The position numbers were made by a program, and so were the translations under genes. 64,000 nt of DNA. Origin: Nitrospinia bacterium. Its GTDB lineage: Bacteria > Nitrospinota > Nitrospinia > Nitrospinales > JAJDAT01. The stretch spans positions 62,001 through 126,000 of the forward strand of contig JAJDAT010000040.1 of NCBI GenBank assembly GCA_029261715.1, in the 5' to 3' direction. This document shows positions 30,347 to 38,121 of this stretch, piece by piece; the stretch's first letter is position 1; every line of letters begins with the position of its first letter. Under the pieces are notes generated by a model that had not been told where the DNA came from, made no database searches, and saw nothing but the letters and a program-made list of their open reading frames with translations.

Positions 30347-30455
30347 CAGAGGTTCACCTCCTTTCCTCTGACCATTTATCCCAACCGAATGTAGACCCCC
30401 TCCCCTGCATACGGTTGAGTAGTGGAAAAGGGTTCTTCTCTTTCCTTTTATTTTT
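30347..30455 (+). ncRNA. Candidate small RNA with anti-Shine-Dalgarno loops and terminator
   Basis: Three hairpins in a row. Hairpin 1 (30347-30370): CAGAGG/CCTCTG with a loop containing TCACCTCC; the 12-mer at 30354-30365 (TCACCTCCTTTC) equals the conserved 3' end of bacterial 16S rRNA, the anti-SD. Hairpin 2 (30383-30416): 12-bp stem AACCGAATGTAG/CTGCATACGGTT with one mismatch and loop ACCCCCTCCC. Hairpin 3 (30424-30455): GGAAAAGG/CTCTTTCC followed by TTTTATTTTT, a Rho-independent terminator. CCUCC-bearing loops resemble the anti-SD loops of the alpha-r14 'cuckoo' RNAs of Rhizobiales. The 5' end may lie further left. Transcription is not shown. Confidence 0.5.
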
Positions 30456-30520
30456 AAAAAATAAGTAATTTGATTTTTGCGGGATGAATTAATTGGGAAG
30501 TATTTTCTCGATACTTTTAA

Positions 30521-30620
30521 AGGGAATCTCTAAAAACTATTCTTGGCTACGAGTGGGACCTATGAAATAGGAGCTTGTCAGTTGCCGTAAGTAAAAATAT
30601 TGAATTATTAGAGATACCCT
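30521..30620 (+). repeat. Copy A of a dispersed ~100-bp hairpin element
   Basis: Starts AGGGAATCTCTAAAAA and ends with the near-complement TTATTAGAGATACCCT (14 of 16 pair). The middle reads TTGGCTACGAG, hairpin CCTAT-GAA-ATAGG, then CAGTTGCCGTAAGTAAAAA. Five other good copies occur in the window. This one ends 33 bases before the 75-aa gene. No transposase is inside. Confidence 0.85.
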
Positions 30621-30653
30621 AAAATTTATAAAATATTAGAAAGGGCTTTTTGT

Positions 30654-30881
30654 ATGTCAGTTAATCTAATCAGTCGACCAGATGTAGCTTTGAAAAATAA
30701 ATCTATCAAGGAAAAACAAACTGTAATTTCGGAGTATTTATCGAAACATCCAACTCCGATAGATGCAGTGAATAATGTAAAAAACAAAATAGACTCGGCT
30801 CAAGATTTGTCGCAAGTTAAGTCAAAGTTAAATGAGGCGTTTGCCGAAATTATAAAAGTAATATATGCCCTAGGAAAATAG
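30654..30881 (+). CDS. 75-aa protein paired with tail-fibre modules, unknown function
   Basis: Small, mostly helical, charged protein with GAAAGGG upstream as ribosome site. A clear paralogue is encoded at 60782-61009; shared positions include the start VNxIxRPDVxxKNKxxKEK, the central Dxxxxxxxx(I/K)xSAxDL and the end EIIxxxYxxxK. Each copy is preceded, in the same orientation, by a member of the ~100-bp repeat family and lies next to a tail-fibre-like gene. This suggests a small accessory protein of a phage-derived module. No signal peptide or membrane segment is present. It is followed after 1 base by the 118-aa gene. Confidence 0.75.
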   Translation: MSVNLISRPDVALKNKSIKEKQTVISEYLSKHPTPIDAVNNVKNKIDSAQDLSQVKSKLNEAFAEIIKVIYALGK

Positions 30882-30882
30882 A

Positions 30883-31239
30883 ATGTCGGATATAGAAATA
30901 AACTCTACTCGAATCGATCGTTTATCGGCTCGATTAGATAAATCAAATGAAAACGTTAACAACCTAACTCACGCCGTAACTGAAAATACTGCAGAAATGA
31001 AAGAGCTGTGTAGACGGATAGATGGTATGCATAGCACTCTTTACGGAAACGATGGTATGAGCGGTCTAGTTGATATGGGAAGGTTTTCTAAAGAAAAAGC
31101 TGAAGAACACGAAACCTTATTAAGAGGGAAAAATAAGAACAATGGGTTAGTCCACGAAGTGCAAATGTTCAAAAGAGTAGCAACATACCTTGGAGGCGGA
31201 GGTCTTATTGGCGCTTTTTTGGAGTTTTTTAAAAAGTAA
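30883..31239 (+). CDS. Coiled-coil protein with C-terminal membrane helix, phage lysis-type (XhlA-like)
   Basis: 118 residues. Residues 1-50 form a coiled coil (INSTRIDRLSARLDKSNENVNNL...), then an acidic middle with HETLLRGKNKNNGLVHEVQMFKR, and a short glycine-rich membrane segment near the end (VATYLGGGGLIGAFLEFFKK). The layout of a coiled coil plus C-terminal membrane helix after an RGxxxxxGLVHxV stretch is frequent in small phage and prophage proteins of the lysis or tail region. Exact role unknown. It starts 1 base after the 75-aa gene. Confidence 0.55.
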   Translation: MSDIEINSTRIDRLSARLDKSNENVNNLTHAVTENTAEMKELCRRIDGMHSTLYGNDGMSGLVDMGRFSKEKAEEHETLLRGKNKNNGLVHEVQMFKRVATYLGGGGLIGAFLEFFKK

Positions 31240-31297
31240 ATTAAAAATGTATTTCTGAAAGCGTGAATAAATCCTATGAGAACCCTAAGTATATTTT

Positions 31298-31396
31298 AGG
31301 AGACCTCTAAAAATTGATCTTGGCTACGAGCTGCCCTTGCAAGCAAAAGGGGAGCGAGTTACCGCAAACTAAAATTTCGAATTATTAGAGACTCTG
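31298..31396 (+). repeat. Copy B of the dispersed ~100-bp hairpin element
   Basis: AGGAGACCTCTAAAAA at the left, TTATTAGAGACTCT at the right, with TTGGCTACGAG, internal stem CCCTT/AAGGG and CGAGTTACCGCAAACTAAAA. The stem bases differ from copy A yet still pair. It lies 58 bases after the 118-aa gene. Confidence 0.8.
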
Positions 31397-31574
31397 TTTA
31401 ATTATTTGTATCTTCAAGGTCTTTAAAGATTCTATTGAGTCAAAATAAATAGTTGTAGTCGCCTGGAGTTTATCGAAATACCGCTTAAAAATTTATTGTG
31501 TAATTTTCGATAGCTTCAGAGCGACGCTTTAAATGGTCCTCTACCAGTCAAGGAGGTCTTTGTTTACCAAACTT

Positions 31575-31607
31575 AACTTTCTAAATATTTATCTAGAAAG
31601 TTTTTTT
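31575..31607 (+). terminator. Rho-independent terminator directly before the 325-aa gene
   Basis: AACTTTCTA / TAGAAAGTT 9-bp perfect stem, 10-base loop, followed by a T-run. Only 14 bases separate it from the start codon at 31622, so no ordinary promoter fits between. A five-codon frame ATG GAG ATA AAG TTA TGA (31608-31625) overlaps the start. Expression downstream may depend on antitermination. Confidence 0.7.
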
Positions 31608-31621
31608 ATGGAGATAAAGTT

Positions 31622-32599
31622 ATGACCGCTGTATGCGATTTTATTTGGAAATTGGAAACGATGTCCGATATTGATAAAAAAATAAATAATGATACTGATC
31701 GTTTTGAAATTTCATCGAATCTGCTTACAGATAGTGAAAAATTTAAATCCGTCAAAAATTATGATTTGGGAATAAATTTTACACAACAAGAGTATTCAGA
31801 CATAAATCAGTTTACTTCTGAAGCGGTTATAAGTGGAGATACAGCGGTTCTCTCTAGAGGAAAATGGCCTGATAATTGCGCCAATGGACGAATCACTTTT
31901 GACGTTGGAAAAAAGTTTTTTTATATTGTTTCCCGCGAATCGGAGAAAAAAATTATTTTAGATGGGTTTCCACCGAGTGGAATGTTTAGCTACATTATCC
32001 GGTTAACGGAATTTGATTTAGGCGAGGTTAAGCTTTGCGCGAAAAGAAACGCCGATCTGAGATTTGAAAATTGGTCGATAAATCAAGATGAGAATTATAA
32101 AAATGTAATCAATGAATACGTATCGGTTAGCGACACTGAAGCCATCCCGACGACAATTTGGCCGAAGATAGTTTCCTCCTCAATTGTTGAAACAATAAAC
32201 TCGCAAAATATTTATTATTGGTTAATTTTTTATCCTTCCTCAAAAAAGTTTAATGAAGATATTGAAGTAAAAATTTTTAATAAGGATAAGAATTTCTGGA
32301 GAAAAATAGCTAAAGTTCGAGCTGGTTTTTGGGAATATAACAATTCTGCGGAAGCAACCTCGGAGACTTGGGTTTTAGCCTCGACAAACGATCTTCTTCA
32401 CGCTGTTTCCGAAGCGATATCTTCAAAAAATGTAAATCGAATGACGAGAGAAGATGTAACCTCAATAACCGAATTTGAATGGGGATTAATTAATGGTTGG
32501 TCCGGTCCAGAAGATATAGCCAGGGGGCTCACACTACACTCTACAGACCCTGAAGAGAATCCGTCAGTATCTCAATTTTGCTTAAATTTTGAAAAATAA
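31622..32599 (+). CDS. Short tail-fibre-like protein, paralogue of the protein at 61262-64000
   Basis: 325 residues; GGAG ribosome site 9 bases before the ATG. Residues about 50-120 (QQEYSDINQFTSEAVISGD...GKWPDNCANGRITFD) match the N-terminal visible part of the large fibre protein (QQEWTNSNQVTSQATVAGA...WPDNCENARISFD). Residues about 130-150 (YIIRLTEFDLGEVKLCA) and the C-terminal 110 (FWRKIAKVRAGFWEYNNSAEATSETWV...LLHAVSEAISSKNVNRMT...) also match it. The discoidin-like and LamG parts of the large protein are missing here. Probably a phage-derived adhesin or fibre subunit. Confidence 0.65.
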   Translation: MTAVCDFIWKLETMSDIDKKINNDTDRFEISSNLLTDSEKFKSVKNYDLGINFTQQEYSDINQFTSEAVISGDTAVLSRGKWPDNCANGRITFDVGKKFFYIVSRESEKKIILDGFPPSGMFSYIIRLTEFDLGEVKLCAKRNADLRFENWSINQDENYKNVINEYVSVSDTEAIPTTIWPKIVSSSIVETINSQNIYYWLIFYPSSKKFNEDIEVKIFNKDKNFWRKIAKVRAGFWEYNNSAEATSETWVLASTNDLLHAVSEAISSKNVNRMTREDVTSITEFEWGLINGWSGPEDIARGLTLHSTDPEENPSVSQFCLNFEK

Positions 32600-32659
32600 C
32601 GGAATGTTCTAAATCCCTTTTAGCTTTTAAATTTAAAGCAGTTAAAAGTTTGGAAATAT

Positions 32660-33052
32660 CTAACTATTTTCTTGGACAATTTTTTGAATGGTGGGAATCA
32701 CTTCTTTTATGCTAAGAGGTTTGCTGATAAAACCGTTCATCCCTGCGTCAAAACATTTTTGTTGATCGCTTTTATCTTCGTTTGCGGTCATGGCTATAAT
32801 TGGAGTTAGTTTTTTTGAACCTTCTTTTTCCAAACGCCGAATTTCCCTAGTTGCTTCTAAACCGTCCATTTCAGGCATCTGCATATCCATTAAAATCGCG
32901 TCGAATTGTTCTTTCTGAAATTCATCAACAGCTAATTTGCCATTTTCCACTGCAATGACGCTATGGCCTTTGCGAGTAAGCAGTTTTGAGGCAAGGGTAA
33001 GATTTAATGGCGTGTCGTCGACTAACAATAGTTTTAGATTTTCTTGTTCCAT
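32660..33052 (-). CDS. Stand-alone response-regulator receiver domain
   Basis: 130 residues, a complete CheY-like receiver without an output domain. Acidic pocket VDD near residue 11, phospho-acceptor aspartate in [13 protein letters not shown] (about residue 55), threonine in IIAMTAN, and lysine in FISKPLS. The sequence style is that of receivers detached from hybrid histidine kinases. No kinase is in the window, so its partner is unknown. It lies between phage-like genes but need not belong to them. Confidence 0.88.
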   Translation of the reverse strand: MEQENLKLLLVDDTPLNLTLASKLLTRKGHSVIAVENGKLAVDEFQKEQFDAILMDMQMPEMDGLEATREIRRLEKEGSKKLTPIIAMTANEDKSDQQKCFDAGMNGFISKPLSIKEVIPTIQKIVQENS

Positions 33053-33214
33053 GGCGGTAATTTAGTAAAGTAAAATTAAGCGATTTTTTGTTGATAAATA
33101 AAACCTGAACGATGTCCTAATGTTAACACGGGTTTAAAGGAAGTTGCTTGAAAAAAGCAAACCGTCCAAACTAAGAAATCGCGTCTTGAAAACCGGCCAT
33201 AAATCAAAGATAAA

Positions 33215-34111
33215 TTAGAACGATTTCCAAGCTCCAATAATTCTACCTACTACAGGATCGGGATATTCTTTTAAATTTACAATTTGTATTTGTGCAGAAG
33301 GATTGAGGGGACGCAGAACTAAAAAGCTTTTTCCTAGTTCTACATATTTTGCCGTTAGACCGTTCTCATGAAAGATGGCATACATTTGGTTTTTTTCTAT
33401 AGTTTTATCGCTCCGATCAATGATCACAATATCGCCTGAATGTAGAGTGGGTTCCATGGAATCTCCTTCTACGCGACTAGCCACTAGGTTATTACGCCGT
33501 CCCGTGGCTCGAGTATGCAACAAAACATAATCTTCGATATTCTCGTGTTGAATAATGGGTTGTCCGGCCGCAATGGAAGAGTCGGTTAACGGAACTGAAA
33601 TATAATCTTCTTGATTAATCGCAGGGCCGCTTTTATCCGGATAGCTATTGTAGATTTTTAGTTGAGGCGGTGCATGTCCCAATTCTATTTTTTCGTCGCT
33701 CAATAATCTTTGAATCGGTATTTTCAAAATATCGCTAATTTTATTCAACAACTCTGTTGAGAACGACCATATCCCCTTTTCGTAAAACTCCAAAGAAAGC
33801 TCGGGAACCTCAATTTCTTGGGCGAGTTTTTGGACTGAAAATCCTTTTTGCTCTCTTGCGTTTTTAATTTTATTAGCAATTTTTTTATCATATTGAGAGG
33901 TTGATTTTTTACCGGTTAGCAACCAGTCAAAATCCGCATAGAAATACGTAGAAATAGTCAGCAATATTTCTGAAGAAGGCACTGTTCTTCGTTGCTTCCA
34001 TTTTTTAAGCGTATCGTAATTTAGATTTGTGACTTGTGAAAAAGAACGCAAAGAATTCCCTTCTAGCAACTGAGAGAACCTATCGTAAATTTCCCCACCG
34101 TTAATTTTCAT
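33215..34111 (-). CDS. LexA/CI-type repressor with two HTH domains and S24 peptidase domain
   Basis: 298 residues from ATG 34111 (GAG 8 bases upstream; a GTG at 34120 is the alternative). An N-terminal CI-like HTH (SLRSFSQVTNLNYDTLKKWKQRR, then DFDWLLTGKK) is followed by a second, XRE-type HTH (IKNAREQKGFSVQKLAQEIEVP). The S24 part has cleavage site AAG-QPI, catalytic serine in GDSMEPTLHSGD and lysine in LTAKYVELG, so RecA-stimulated self-cleavage is expected. It faces two palindromic operators in its upstream region. Phage-type repressor that would be released by DNA damage. Confidence 0.85.
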   Translation of the reverse strand: MKINGGEIYDRFSQLLEGNSLRSFSQVTNLNYDTLKKWKQRRTVPSSEILLTISTYFYADFDWLLTGKKSTSQYDKKIANKIKNAREQKGFSVQKLAQEIEVPELSLEFYEKGIWSFSTELLNKISDILKIPIQRLLSDEKIELGHAPPQLKIYNSYPDKSGPAINQEDYISVPLTDSSIAAGQPIIQHENIEDYVLLHTRATGRRNNLVASRVEGDSMEPTLHSGDIVIIDRSDKTIEKNQMYAIFHENGLTAKYVELGKSFLVLRPLNPSAQIQIVNLKEYPDPVVGRIIGAWKSF

Positions 34112-34131
34112 AGAAACCACTCAAAAAATTC

Positions 34132-34186
34132 TTGACAAAAGGGGACAATTGTCCCATATTTATAGATATACAGGGACATATGTACC
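34132..34186 (+). promoter_or_regulatory. Repressor operators O1/O2 over a plus-strand promoter
   Basis: GGGACAATTGTCCC (34142-34155) is a perfect 14-bp palindrome; GGGACATATGTACC (34173-34186) is the same half-sites with one mismatch. Their centres are 31 bp apart, three helical turns. TTGACA at 34132-34137 with a 17-base spacer leads to CATATT at 34155-34160, so O1 lies between -35 and -10. The natural reading is that the divergent S24 repressor shuts this promoter for the genes at 34501 and 34971 and regulates itself. Confidence 0.72.
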
Positions 34187-34431
34187 TATTTGTAGCCAAA
34201 AAGTTTTGTCACCAAAAAATATTTTGGCTATTTATTAGTTACCAAACTTATTGTTTTATTGGGTTTTTAGCGGCCAAATACAAGTTTTCGTGAATTGGCG
34301 CGTTTACCTATAAGAATTATACCATCGATTGTTTTATTACAAAGGGTCTTTATGAAAATATTGGAAATTTTTGGGTCAAGAGTAGGGATGTTTTTAGAAA
34401 AACTGTCGTTTTCCAATTTGATTTAGGTTTT
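34187..34431. other. Leader region with a 9-bp inverted repeat
   Basis: TAGCCAAAA (34193-34201) pairs with TTTTGGCTA (34222-34230) around a 20-base loop. The rest is the AT-rich leader of the plus-strand genes. Nothing else supported. Confidence 0.5.
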
Positions 34432-34500
34432 TTGGGGAGGGTGGAAAAGTATTCTACCTGTTTATTGGAAAGAAACATTGAAGCGAGTGGAATACGACAG

Positions 34501-34974
34501 ATGAAAAAATTGAAAATAAAAAGAGACAACTCAGTAATAAGCCGTATGCAAATTTGTGGATTGCCAAAAGGGAATAAGCAAAAAAGTAAAAAATTTAAGG
34601 GGTGTGGGGCGCGAGGGATGGTTCCTTCAGTAGCAGGCTGGAAATGCCTCTATTGTGGGTTTTTTCGTTATTTTCCTCATGTGGATGATGAACGACTATG
34701 GTCGCACTTTAAGTGGGCTCGTGAATACTGGAGGGCTTATTATTTTAATGGAAATTATTATATAAATGGCTGCCCTGTATCTTATGGCATAGACCCTATA
34801 CCGCCCTATTTATACGATGATTTGATGGAAGTAGAAACGCCTATTTGGTTCCGTGCGTTCGCCAATCTAGATGAAGACGACTTTGATCAGTATTTGAGTT
34901 TATACACACGCAGTAGTTATTTTGTAGACCTGAATGAAGAAAATAATGAGGAAAATGGGGAGGAGCGCTTGTGA
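34501..34974 (+). CDS. Zinc-ribbon protein under repressor control, unknown
   Basis: 157 residues from ATG 34501; the frame is open further, with TTG at 34432 and GTG at 34441 as alternative starts, and no start is decisive. CGLPKGNKQ...CGARGM and WKCLYCGFF supply four cysteines in two pairs, a probable zinc ribbon, within the first 60 residues. The remainder is aromatic and acidic (HFKWAREYWRAYYFNGNYYING) and ends in a poly-acidic tail. No family is recognised. It overlaps the sigma-like gene by 4 bases and lies downstream of the operator region, so it is likely part of the phage early/late switch. Confidence 0.55.
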   Translation: MKKLKIKRDNSVISRMQICGLPKGNKQKSKKFKGCGARGMVPSVAGWKCLYCGFFRYFPHVDDERLWSHFKWAREYWRAYYFNGNYYINGCPVSYGIDPIPPYLYDDLMEVETPIWFRAFANLDEDDFDQYLSLYTRSSYFVDLNEENNEENGEERL

Positions 34975-35315
34975 AAACGGAAGACTTTTATAGTTGGAGT
35001 GAGGAAGTAGTTGGTTTAGATAATAGGTTGCAGTTTTTCCAGATTGAACACCTCGACGTAATGAACCAGGCTAGATTGGCCCAATACACTCCTGAAACAG
35101 GGAGTAGAGAGAATTGTCACCGGTATTTGAAAAAATTATCTGTTGATTTGGAAAATGCAAAATTAACCGATAAACAAATGATTGCTATAAGCTTAGTGTT
35201 TTATGGAAATATCCCAAAATCAAGAGCGGCGCGAGCTATGCAAATTACCTATCAATCTCTCAACGATCATATTAAAGGCGCATTAAAAAAAATCGAGAGA
35301 AGTTTGTCTTCTTAG
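34971..35315 (+). CDS. Sigma-70 region-4-like HTH protein, phage late-activator type
   Basis: 114 residues starting at GTG 34971 (GTGA overlap with the previous stop; GGAGG ribosome site). The C-terminal half reads LTDKQMIAISLVFYGNIPKSRAARAMQITYQSLNDHIKGALKKIERSL, a helix-turn-helix of sigma region 4 style, comparable with small phage transcription activators such as ArpU/RinA types. The N-terminal half is helical. It is placed to be derepressed together with the Zn-ribbon protein when the S24 repressor is cleaved, and would then switch on further genes. Confidence 0.65.
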   Translation: MKTEDFYSWSEEVVGLDNRLQFFQIEHLDVMNQARLAQYTPETGSRENCHRYLKKLSVDLENAKLTDKQMIAISLVFYGNIPKSRAARAMQITYQSLNDHIKGALKKIERSLSS

Positions 35316-35347
35316 GGATGAGCTGGAAGGTTTTAGAAATTATCTTA

Positions 35348-35446
35348 AGGGAACTTCTAAAAATTGTTTTTGGACACGAGCAGGCCTTATGAAATAAGGG
35401 TTTGGGAGTTGCGGGAAGTAGAATTATCGAATTTTTAGAGATTTGC
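35348..35446 (+). repeat. Copy C of the dispersed ~100-bp hairpin element
   Basis: AGGGAACTTCTAAAAA left, TTTTTAGAGATTTGC right, internal stem CCTTAT-GAA-ATAAGG (6 bp), GGAGTTGCGGGAAGTAGAA. CTTAA occurs at both outer edges, which could be a target duplication. It fills the space between the sigma-like gene and the convergent membrane-protein gene. Confidence 0.8.
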
Positions 35447-35456
35447 TTAAATTTAT

Positions 35457-36965
35457 TCAACCAGGAAAGTAATACGGTGGGAGGACGTCGGGTTTTCTTA
35501 ATTTATTTTGCCCGAATTTTGTAATGGCGTCGGTATTGTGCTTATTTTGTTTTAGATAAACTATGCAAATAGGGTCTTTATAAATTTTTTTCCATTTCGG
35601 TAAATTCGTAAAGCCTTCATCCCCTGCATGCGCTGTTTTTACTACAACAATATCTGAGTTTATTAAAATTTCCCGCCAATTTTCTTTACGTTCCCAAAAG
35701 TTCCAAGCTTGTTCAATAATTTGTTCTGGGTAAACAGTGCGGAATCTACCGTCTATAGCTACTTTTGATTTAGGCCTCTTCCAAATTAAATACTCCCCCC
35801 AATCGAAAGGAGAAACGATATTGCCATTGATATCATTGTGTTCCAAGAATTGAGCTAAATAGACGGGATAAACAGTGGGTTCAACAACTATTTGAAAACT
35901 GTTTTTATTGTAAGCAGAGCTTGTCATTCCAACTTGGAAGGCAAGAAATAATCCTAAAGCGATTTGCGATATTTTTTTAAATGGAGTTGATAGAGTTTCA
36001 AGATTTTTTCTTATAAGCGGTTGATTTGCTAGGGTCGCAACCCAATCCGCTAAATAGGGAGCCGATACAATTGCCGCTAGTACTGTGTGTCTTTGGCTTT
36101 TAAACGCGAATATTATGGATATTATTATTATCCCCACTTCCCATAATTGCTTTTTTCTATTTCCGACTATGGATATTAAAAACACCAAAGTTAAAACTTT
36201 AAATGGTAAGTGACTCAAATCAAATAACGGAATGGCTGCCCATTCATTAATTTTTCTTGGCAGAGACAGTGATTTGATAAAAAATGTCCACAACTCTATT
36301 CCATAGGGATTTATCAATACAGTAAGGCAAGATCCCGCTAATACGATTGCTAATGGTTTCCATGAGGGAAATTCACTTTGTTTTGTCTGGAACCATTGGA
36401 TTGCTGTAACTGTCGCTAAAATTCCTAATCCCGCAATTACTCCGCCGTGGCAATTTATCCATAATAGAAAAATTGCGGGAATACAAAAAACCCACCGACT
36501 ATTCTTTTCAAAAAAACTTCTTAAAATAAAAATTAATAGCGCCGCAAACAAAAAAGTCATAAGTTGTGGTCGGACCATAAAGCCTGGCCCAATCACAGGT
36601 AATATGACGATAGACGATATCGCAAACAGGTAAGGGGTTTTTCGGTAAGATCCCGACTGGCTGAGTAAGTATATTGTTGTCCAACCAAGAATCATTTTAA
36701 AGGCCAGTAATCCGCCCGATCCCAGGTTAGCGTATATTAGATAAAAAAGAACTTCAGTTAGCCATTCATGGTTTATCCACCGTTCTCCATTTGCAGTAAA
36801 AGAATAAGAATCTGTTAAAGGGATTGAACCTGATTCCCAAATCTCCTTGCCGAATAAGATATGTCCCCATAAATCCGGGTCTGCCGTTAAATACGAAAAT
36901 TCTTTAAAAGCTAAAACGTAAACGAAACCATAGGCCAATATTTTTAAGTACGATGGATTTTTCAT
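35457..36965 (-). CDS. Polytopic membrane protein, GT-C-like, unknown
   Basis: 502 residues with about ten hydrophobic segments and a soluble C-terminal quarter. The early loop holds TADPDLWGHILFGKEIWESGSIPLTDSYSFTANGERWINHEWLTE, with acidic residues placed as in the first periplasmic loop of GT-C glycosyltransferases. This sequence type (DPDLWGHxxxG...D.YS.T..G..W.NHEWL) is widespread in bacteria as an uncharacterised membrane family. Function as glycosyltransferase is inference. Its 3' end abuts repeat copy C. Confidence 0.6.
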   Translation of the reverse strand: MKNPSYLKILAYGFVYVLAFKEFSYLTADPDLWGHILFGKEIWESGSIPLTDSYSFTANGERWINHEWLTEVLFYLIYANLGSGGLLAFKMILGWTTIYLLSQSGSYRKTPYLFAISSIVILPVIGPGFMVRPQLMTFLFAALLIFILRSFFEKNSRWVFCIPAIFLLWINCHGGVIAGLGILATVTAIQWFQTKQSEFPSWKPLAIVLAGSCLTVLINPYGIELWTFFIKSLSLPRKINEWAAIPLFDLSHLPFKVLTLVFLISIVGNRKKQLWEVGIIIISIIFAFKSQRHTVLAAIVSAPYLADWVATLANQPLIRKNLETLSTPFKKISQIALGLFLAFQVGMTSSAYNKNSFQIVVEPTVYPVYLAQFLEHNDINGNIVSPFDWGEYLIWKRPKSKVAIDGRFRTVYPEQIIEQAWNFWERKENWREILINSDIVVVKTAHAGDEGFTNLPKWKKIYKDPICIVYLKQNKHNTDAITKFGQNKLRKPDVLPPYYFPG

Positions 36966-37099
36966 GATCTTGTAAACCGTAAATAGCTAATGAACGACCT
37001 CTCCGCAATATGAATACATAAATATATTATTTAAAAGACGCTCTTAATTTTAAAGACTTTGTTATGCTATATTAGCAAAAATTATTTCGAGGGTATGTT

Positions 37100-37876
37100 T
37101 TGAAAATAGTAGTTTGCATTAAACAAGTATTAGACACAGCCGCCAAGATAAACATCCAAGATGGAAAAATTGATCCATCTGGGATTCCGAGAATAATTAA
37201 TCCTTATGACGAGTTTGCTCTTGAAGAAGCGATTCGAATAAAGGAGAAAAAGGAAGGCGCTGAAGTAACTATAGTTTCCTTAGGGCCGGAAACCTCAAAA
37301 GAAGCTCTCCGTTCCGGTTTAGCGATGGGCGCTGACAACGCGGCCCATTTAATGGATCCTGTATTTGAAAAACTTGATAATTTAGGCGTAGCTCGCGTTT
37401 TAGCTTCTTATATAAAATCAATTTCTTTTGATTTGATTTTATGCGGTCGCCAAGCTGTGGACGATGACATGGGTCAAGTGGGCGGAGCTTTAGCGACCCT
37501 TCTTGAGTTGCCTTTAGCCACGGTAGTGACAAAATTGGATTTTTCAGAAGATGGTTCCAAAGCTATTGCGACCCGGCAGATTGAAGGAGGTTCCGAGACC
37601 TTTGAGTTAGGGCTTCCAGCTTTATTGACCTGCCAAAAGGGTTTGAACGAACCCCGGTTACCTTCGTTGAAGGGAATTATGAAGGCTAAAAAGAAAGAGA
37701 TCAAGATAATGGATGCAGCGGCGTTAGGGTGGGAAGAACTCCCTAAACCGAGAGTCATTCAAGGAGACGCTTCATTACCGCCGAAAAGATCTGGAGGTTC
37801 GATTTTAGAAGGGACTTCCGCTGAAAAGGTTTCTAATCTAGCTCGATTGTTAAGAGATGAAGCTAAAGTTGTTTGA
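37100..37876 (+). CDS. etfB: Electron transfer flavoprotein subunit beta
   Basis: 258 residues, usual length. Start is TTG at 37100 with GAGGG six bases upstream. KIVVCIKQVLDTAAKINI, INPYDEFALEEAIRIKEK, LGPETSKEALRSGLAMGADNA and CGRQAVDDDMGQVGGALATLL are the EtfB/FixA signatures; the last is the AMP-binding region. ETF works as an alpha/beta dimer carrying electrons from acyl-CoA and other dehydrogenases to the quinone pool. The partner etfA, normally adjacent, is not in the window. Confidence 0.93.
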   Translation: MKIVVCIKQVLDTAAKINIQDGKIDPSGIPRIINPYDEFALEEAIRIKEKKEGAEVTIVSLGPETSKEALRSGLAMGADNAAHLMDPVFEKLDNLGVARVLASYIKSISFDLILCGRQAVDDDMGQVGGALATLLELPLATVVTKLDFSEDGSKAIATRQIEGGSETFELGLPALLTCQKGLNEPRLPSLKGIMKAKKKEIKIMDAAALGWEELPKPRVIQGDASLPPKRSGGSILEGTSAEKVSNLARLLRDEAKVV

Positions 37877-37947
37877 TAGCGTTCATTTAGGTAATATATG
37901 AGTATATTAGATGGATCCAATAAGAATTTGAACTTAACGAAGAGATT

Positions 37948-38121
37948 ATGACTAATATAGTAAATCGCGCTAAAGAACTCGGCTCTCGCTACAAAGGTGA
38001 GATTGGACTCACTGTCCTCATCTTATACGTTTTTTTGTTGGGCCTTGGCACTATTGGCGAACTATGGGAAGTAGAGTGGATTCTTGATCTGCCTATATTC
38101 CGACCTCCAGGAAAATATTAA
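37948..38121 (+). CDS. 57-aa single-span membrane protein, unknown
   Basis: MTNIVNRAKELGSRYKGEIG followed by the hydrophobic LTVLILYVFLLGLGTIGEL and a short polar tail with PIFRPPGKY. GAAGAG precedes the ATG. One membrane helix with a positive N-terminus suggests N-in topology. It follows etfB by 71 bases and may be co-transcribed. No family recognised. Confidence 0.55.
   Translation: MTNIVNRAKELGSRYKGEIGLTVLILYVFLLGLGTIGELWEVEWILDLPIFRPPGKY

Noticed and set aside
30521-31396. Composite transposon formed by copies A and B
   Set aside because: They are direct, not inverted, and no transposase lies between them; the 118-aa and 75-aa proteins are not transposases.
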